From positions 1 through 8,808 of the forward strand of contig CAKTZA010000100.1 of assembly GCA_934635045.1 (NCBI GenBank): DNA of 8,808 nucleotides, in the 5' to 3' direction. The notes under the pieces were generated by a model, which worked only from the letters and a program-made list of their open reading frames with translations, was not told the origin of the DNA and made no database searches. A program made the position numbers and the translations under genes. Source of the DNA: an uncultured Kiritimatiellota bacterium. Its GTDB lineage: Bacteria > Verrucomicrobiota > Kiritimatiellia > RFP12 > UBA1067. Shown here piece after piece: positions 7,806-8,808 of the stretch; the first letter of the stretch is position 1; each line of letters starts with the position of its first letter.

Positions 7806-7899
7806 GCCGACAAAGGCGATGCGCACACGCCCATGCGCTCACCTGATTCCATCACTCTCGCCGCCCTTTCTTGATGCCCCCGCGCCACGCCGGCCCACG

Positions 7900-8802
7900 T
7901 CAGGCGACCTTGCGCGCCGAGAGACCCTCTCTCTCCGCGAGCTTCGCGAGCCGCCAGCCGTGCGTCGAGTAGCCGATCTCGCCCACCGGGTGCGCCCCAA
8001 CGCCACGCGACCGGAACCGCGGCCCAAGCGCCGCCGCCGTCCGCAGCACGAACCCCGCGCTCCCGAACACCTTCCCGGCCCCGATCTGCGCAACCCGCCG
8101 CAGCCACCACCCTGCGGGGACAGGCCCCGCAACGCCATCCTCCCCGGGAACTCCACGCTCGCCGCCAGCACAAGACCCGCCGGGGCCTGTCCCCACGGAG
8201 GACGGCACGTCGTCCTCGCACCAGCACCAGGGGTAGTCCTTCGCCTGCGTGACGAGGCCCGCGCGGACGGGATTGTAGACGACGTACCGCTTGCACCGCG
8301 CGAGATACGCCCCGTCCTCGACGAGCGTCGACGTGAAGCGTCCCGACCAGACGCTGCCGCAGTGCGGGGTGTCCCGCTTGTACGCGCGGTCGAACTCCTC
8401 CTTGAACGTCTTCACGAACCCGCTCACGTCGTGCATCCGCACCCGCAGCCGCTCCTGCTCGGCCGCGAGCGCGGCCCCGTCGCCGGCACGCGCAAGCCGC
8501 TCCCAGCGCTTCGCGTACGCGAGCCTCTCCCGCCCGCCCTTCAGCGCGCCCACGCGCCGGAGGAGCTCCTCCGCGCCCACCGGCGCGCCGGGCTTCGTCA
8601 CCTTCACGACGGCGTGGAAGTGGTTGCCCATCGCCGCGTACGCCTTGAGCTCCACGCCGCTGAACGCCGCCGCCCGCCTAAGCGCGTCGACGAGCGCCGT
8701 CTTGACCTTGCCGCCCCCGAAGAGCATCCGCCTGCCGTTCGTCCGCGACATGACGTGGTAGTGCGCGTCGCCGTCGGCCTTGATCCTGTTCGTCCTTGCC
8801 AT
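7900..8802 (-). CDS. REP-associated HUH/Y1 transposase (RAYT, IS200-like)
   Basis: This 300-aa protein belongs to the Y1_Tnp superfamily of single-strand DNA transposases, which act on short hairpins through an HUH metal site and a catalytic tyrosine. Visible features in order: HYHVMSRTNGR at residues 14-24; MGNHFHAVVK at 58-67 with the HUH pair His61 and His63; a charged helical insert at about 78-122; FKEEFDRAYK at 133-142 with Tyr141 as likely nucleophile; VWSGRFTSTLVEDGAYL at 151-167; and YVVYNPVRAGLV at 173-184, the usual RAYT core. A C-terminal extension (about 232-300: RRVAQIGAGKVFG and HGWRLAKLAEREG) is probably DNA-binding. Residues about 200-231 are a Gly/Pro-rich linker made by in-frame palindromes. 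The start is the ATG at 8802; its ribosome-binding site lies outside the window. The gene appears intact and probably active, or recently so. Confidence 0.87.
   Translation of the reverse strand: MARTNRIKADGDAHYHVMSRTNGRRMLFGGGKVKTALVDALRRAAAFSGVELKAYAAMGNHFHAVVKVTKPGAPVGAEELLRRVGALKGGRERLAYAKRWERLARAGDGAALAAEQERLRVRMHDVSGFVKTFKEEFDRAYKRDTPHCGSVWSGRFTSTLVEDGAYLARCKRYVVYNPVRAGLVTQAKDYPWCWCEDDVPSSVGTGPGGSCAGGERGVPGEDGVAGPVPAGWWLRRVAQIGAGKVFGSAGFVLRTAAALGPRFRSRGVGAHPVGEIGYSTHGWRLAKLAEREGLSARKVA
8113..8195. repeat. Convergent REP pair (REPIN-like) inside the RAYT gene
   Basis: TGCGGGGACAGGCCCCGCA (8113-8131) is a hairpin with 7-bp arms and a 5-nt loop. CGGGGCCTGTCCCC (8181-8194) is the exact reverse complement of 8116-8129, giving a 14-bp inverted repeat with a 51-bp spacer. 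The two copies encode VGTGP (203-207) and VAGPVPA (224-230) of the transposase without breaking its frame. The core is the same family as the intergenic copies at 7523-7603. Confidence 0.8.
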
Positions 8803-8808
8803 GTTCTG

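Larger units (their letters stand above)
7480..7899. other. Intergenic region with scattered REP-like palindromes
   Basis: About 420 bp between the RAYT stop and the operon promoter. The frames crossing it are short and do not look coding. Its notable content is a set of short G4-N5-C4 palindromes, three close together at 7523-7603 and two degenerate ones at 7680-7694 and 7792-7805. No tRNA, riboswitch-like fold or strong terminator was seen downstream of the transposase stop. Confidence 0.6.

Noticed and set aside
7523..8195. CRISPR array
   Set aside because: The repeats are 13-18 bp, irregularly spaced and palindromic, without unique spacers of constant length, and lie beside a RAYT gene. 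They fit REP elements.

Overview
The window looks like chromosomal DNA of a GC-rich Gram-negative bacterium. The best guess is the PVC group (Kiritimatiellota/Verrucomicrobiota), from the combination of a large exported autotransporter-associated beta-strand-repeat (PATR) protein, a secreted CBM9-like/DUF4091 glycoside-hydrolase-type protein, and a REP-associated Y1 transposase with GGGGACAGRCCCC repeats. This is inference from gene content; no phylogenetic marker is present.

Layout, left to right. 1-234 (+): C-terminal end of an unrecognised, basic, helical protein that enters from the left edge. 235-474: convergent intergenic gap with no clear feature. 475-3426 (-): secreted 983-aa multidomain carbohydrate-active protein. 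3460-7358 (-): long PATR surface protein located 33 bp upstream of it, almost certainly in one operon. 7359-7899: intergenic region with an extended -10 promoter for that operon and a scatter of short REP-like palindromes. 7900-8802 (-): a 300-aa HUH/Y1 REP-associated transposase (RAYT), whose gene carries a convergent pair of the same palindromes in frame.

The main discovery candidate is at the 5' end of the PATR gene. A run of 14 G (7268-7281, C on the plus strand) separates the translation start (GTG 7358 with a well-spaced Shine-Dalgarno, or the in-frame ATGs at 7346 and 7328) from the signal-peptide hydrophobic core and the 1252-codon body. At 14 G the start frame ends at a TAA after 31 codons. 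At 12 or 15 G it joins the body to give a complete signal peptide and a protein of about 1299 aa (15 G). This is the architecture of a slipped-strand, phase-variable (contingency) surface gene. A sequencing or assembly error in the homopolymer is the main alternative for the out-of-frame state, but the tract itself and its placement are unusual either way. An 18-bp in-frame tandem duplication lies over the start codons.

How the genes may work together (inference): the PATR protein is an exported, surface or envelope-associated beta-solenoid-like protein, and the downstream enzyme binds and processes a polysaccharide or glycoprotein glycan outside the cytoplasm. Being co-transcribed, both could be affected by the G-tract switch, the second through translational polarity. 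The transposase and its palindromes are an independent REP/RAYT unit.
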